Source of the DNA: an uncultured Steroidobacteraceae bacterium
GTDB lineage: Bacteria; Pseudomonadota; Gammaproteobacteria; Steroidobacterales; Steroidobacteraceae
Length of the DNA stretch: 8,102 nt
Assembly: GCA_955652625.1 (NCBI GenBank)
Contig: CATPBM010000099.1
Location: 1 to 8,102 of the forward strand
Reading direction: 5' to 3'
Shown: in pieces, positions 6,165 through 8,102 of the stretch
How the letters are laid out: each line of letters starts with the position of its first letter
Position numbering within the stretch: the stretch's first letter is position 1
Translations under genes and position numbers: made by a program
Notes under the pieces: generated by a model
The model's input: the letters and a program-made list of their open reading frames with translations, nothing else
What the model was told of the DNA's origin: nothing
Databases searched by the model: none

Positions 6165-7370
6165 TCAGACGCGCTCAAGAACGACGGCGATCCCCTGCCC
6201 CACCCCGATGCACATGGTGCACAGGGCGTAACGGCCGCCGGTGGCGGCGAGTTGCCAGGTTGCCGTGGTCGCGAGCCGCGCGCCGGACATGCCAAGCGGA
6301 TGGCCGAGCGCAATCGCGCCGCCGTTTGGATTCACATGACTCGCGTCGTCGGGCAGCTTCAGCTCGCGCAACACCGCCAGGGCCTGCGCCGCGAATGCCT
6401 CGTTGAGCTCGATGGTCTCAAGCTCCCCCAGGGCGAGGCGCGCGAGCGCCAGCACCTTGCGCGTGGCGGGCACCGGACCCATGCCCATGATCCGCGGCTC
6501 AACTCCAGCGGTGGCGGCGGCGGCGATGCGGGCGCGCGGCGTCAGATTGAAGCGCCGCGCCGCGCTCTCCGAGGCGATGAGCAACGCCGCGGCGCCGTCA
6601 TTCACGCCCGAGGCATTGCCGGCGGTGACCGTGCCGCCGCTGCGGAACGGCGTCGGCAGCGCCGCGAGCTGCTCGAGCGTGGTTTCGGGACGCGGATGCT
6701 CGTCGCGCGTCACGACGAGCGGCTTGCCCTTGCGCTGCGGGACTTCGACCGGCACGAGCTCTGCCGCATAGAAGCCGCGCGCATAGGCGGCCGCCGTGCG
6801 CTGCTGGCTGCGCAGCGCGAACTGGTCCTGGTCGGCGCGCGAGACGTGAAACTGCGCGGCGACGTTCTCGCCCGTTTCGGGCATCGAGTCGATGCCGTAA
6901 TGCTCCTTCAGGCGCGGGTTGACGAAGCGCCAGCCGATGGTGGTGTCGTAGATCTCCGCCTGGCGGCTGAAGGGGCTGTCCGCCTTTGGCATCACGAACG
7001 GCGCGCGCGACATGGATTCGACACCGCCCGCCACTACGACCTCGGCTTCGCCCGTGCGGATGATGCGCGCCGCCATGGCGACCGCATCGAGCCCCGAGCC
7101 GCACAGGCGGTTCAGCGTCGCCCCCGGCACGGACACCGGCAGTCCCGCGAGGAGCGAGGCCATGCGCGCCACGTTACGGTTGTCCTCGCCCGCCTGATTG
7201 GCGCAGCCGAGCAACACCTCCTCGACGGCCGCAGGCTCCAGCGCGGGGTTGCGCCTCAGCAGCGCCGCGAGGGGCACCGCGGCAAGATCATCGGCGCGCA
7301 CCGCGGCGAGCGCCCCGCCATAGCGGCCGATCGGCGTGCGCACGGCGTCGCAAATGAAGGCATCACTCAT
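6165..7370 (-). CDS. pcaF: 3-oxoadipyl-CoA thiolase (PcaF/PaaJ-type acetyl-CoA acyltransferase)
   Basis: This thiolase cleaves 3-oxoadipyl-CoA with CoA to succinyl-CoA and acetyl-CoA, the last step of the beta-ketoadipate (and phenylacetate) routes. At 401 residues it matches PcaF length. Blocks typical of PcaF are visible: [14 protein letters not shown] at the start, [16 protein letters not shown] near 55-70, and [12 protein letters not shown] near 318. Catalytic residues are present: nucleophile Cys90 in NRLCGSG, His357 in [11 protein letters not shown] and Cys387 in [10 protein letters not shown]. The ATG at 7370 begins the usual [10 protein letters not shown]; the same frame stays open about 200 nt upstream, but that part is low-complexity or shadow. 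An ATG at 7379 is an alternative. No other pca or paa gene is in view, so a general beta-oxidation thiolase role remains possible. It converges on the dehydratase with only 18 nt between the stops. Confidence 0.9.
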   Translation of the reverse strand: MSDAFICDAVRTPIGRYGGALAAVRADDLAAVPLAALLRRNPALEPAAVEEVLLGCANQAGEDNRNVARMASLLAGLPVSVPGATLNRLCGSGLDAVAMAARIIRTGEAEVVVAGGVESMSRAPFVMPKADSPFSRQAEIYDTTIGWRFVNPRLKEHYGIDSMPETGENVAAQFHVSRADQDQFALRSQQRTAAAYARGFYAAELVPVEVPQRKGKPLVVTRDEHPRPETTLEQLAALPTPFRSGGTVTAGNASGVNDGAAALLIASESAARRFNLTPRARIAAAATAGVEPRIMGMGPVPATRKVLALARLALGELETIELNEAFAAQALAVLRELKLPDDASHVNPNGGAIALGHPLGMSGARLATTATWQLAATGGRYALCTMCIGVGQGIAVVLERV

Positions 7371-7540
7371 GACTACCATGATAGCGGATGGCGCCGCCGC
7401 GGCCGCAGCACGCGCGCTGCGCGCCTGAGGCCCCAACCGCCTGCGTATCGGTTCGCACCCGGTACAGTTCGCGCCGTGTGGCCTCATGCCGTATCTGCCA
7501 TGGCGGCGCGCCATTGCGCACCCTGCATATCCCACGCTCC

Positions 7541-7546
7541 GAAGGA
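7541..7546 (+). promoter_or_regulatory. Ribosome binding site of the LysE-family gene
   Basis: GAAGGA lies 8 nt before the ATG at 7555 and selects it over the out-of-frame ATG at 7547. The 184-nt region between this gene and the divergent thiolase should hold promoters for both, but I could not pick a convincing -35/-10 pair. Confidence 0.55.
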
Positions 7547-7554
7547 ATGCGCTC

Positions 7555-8102
7555 ATGCCCGACCCGCTGGCTTTCATGACCTACGCCTTCGTCATGTCGA
7601 TCACGCCCGGACCCAACAACGTGATGCTGACGGCCTCGGGGGCGAACTTTGGTTTCCGGCGCACCGTGCCGCACATCCTTGGGATCGGCTGCGGCTTCGT
7701 CGTGCAGCTGCTCGCGGTGTGCGCGGGCCTGTCCGCGCTCTTCGCCCGCTGGCCCGCGCTGCAGAGCGTGCTGGGTTGGGCGGGCGCGGCATACCTCGTC
7801 TATCTGGGCTGGCGCATGCTGCGCCTGCAGGGCGCCGAGGCGCGCGCCGGCTCCCGCCCGGTCAGCTTCCTCGAGGCGGCCATGTTTCAGTTTCTGAACC
7901 CCAAGGCGTGGGTGATGACTCTCACCGCCGCAACCTTGTTCCTGCCCCAGGAGCTGGGGCTCTTCGCGCGCGGCGCCTACATGGCCGGTGTGATGGAAGG
8001 CATTGGCGTGCCCTGCATGGCGGTGTGGGCGTTGTTCGGTAGCTCTCTGAGGAATTTTATCCGCGCGCCGCGCGGGCGCCGGGTATTCAATGCCGCCATG
8101 GC
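7555..8102 (+). CDS. LysE-family amino-acid exporter, 3' end outside window
   Basis: This inner-membrane translocator of the LysE/RhtB superfamily would export an amino acid or a related small molecule. The visible 182 residues cover most of the usual ~200-210. The N-terminal signature FVMSITPGPNNVML is at about residues 12-25, in the first membrane helix. Further hydrophobic segments lie near 40-63 and 69-88. The second conserved block, FQFLNPKAWVM, is at about 111-121, followed by two more hydrophobic stretches. Family members differ in substrate (lysine, homoserine, threonine, leucine), and sequence alone does not decide here. The start is fixed by a good ribosome site. It is transcribed away from the thiolase gene; there is no visible LysR-type regulator next to it in the window. 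Confidence 0.93.
   Translation, partial: MPDPLAFMTYAFVMSITPGPNNVMLTASGANFGFRRTVPHILGIGCGFVVQLLAVCAGLSALFARWPALQSVLGWAGAAYLVYLGWRMLRLQGAEARAGSRPVSFLEAAMFQFLNPKAWVMTLTAATLFLPQELGLFARGAYMAGVMEGIGVPCMAVWALFGSSLRNFIRAPRGRRVFNAAM

Noticed and set aside
7404..7425. GC-rich inverted repeat between thiolase and LysE genes as a terminator
   Set aside because: The stem is only about 5 bases with alternating GC, has no T-run, and lies upstream of both genes rather than at a gene end.
7371..7577. Upstream extension of the thiolase frame
   Set aside because: PcaF proteins start at the [14 protein letters not shown] segment; the extension overlaps the LysE ribosome site and start and has no homology I recognise.
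6252..8042. Plus-strand open frame of 596 codons
   Set aside because: It runs antisense through the thiolase and out of frame through the LysE gene. It is Arg/Ala-rich with no recognisable motif, as expected for a shadow frame in GC-rich DNA.

Overview
The window looks like a chromosomal segment of a GC-rich proteobacterium. A gammaproteobacterium is my guess, resting on the outer-membrane porin family, the form of the PcaF-type thiolase and the zinc-type anti-sigma factor; I cannot name a genus. Genes are packed tightly on both strands. I see no tRNA, rRNA, CRISPR array, insertion sequence or phage gene. No gene-free stretch exceeds about 240 bases.

Left part (1-1590): two minus-strand genes lie 14 nt apart. 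The first transcribed is fdhD, the sulfurtransferase that activates formate dehydrogenase. The second is a PfkB/adenosine-kinase-type kinase that runs off the left edge. Upstream of fdhD is a short AT-rich island with palindromes that probably holds promoter or operator sequence, and it lies between fdhD and the divergent porin gene.

Centre (1591-5115): a TorF-like (TIGR02001) outer-membrane protein gene is followed by a tight three-gene cassette. The cassette encodes an ECF-type sigma factor, a membrane-anchored zinc anti-sigma factor (ATGA overlap) and a secreted subtilisin-family (S8) protease (1-nt gap). This is the most interesting part. The periplasmic end of the anti-sigma factor resembles the S8 inhibitor-type propeptide, and so does the region in front of the protease's own catalytic domain. 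The two may therefore interact, for example with the protease sensing or cleaving the anti-sigma factor. The protease keeps Asp, His and Ser but has Pro where the oxyanion-hole Asn is expected.

Right part (5116-8102): a PLP-dependent threonine/serine dehydratase with a serine-racemase-like metal site faces a convergent 3-oxoadipyl-CoA thiolase (PcaF type). Divergent from the thiolase is a LysE-family exporter, cut by the right edge. These look like ordinary amino-acid and aromatic/acyl-CoA metabolism genes with no obvious tie to the cassette.
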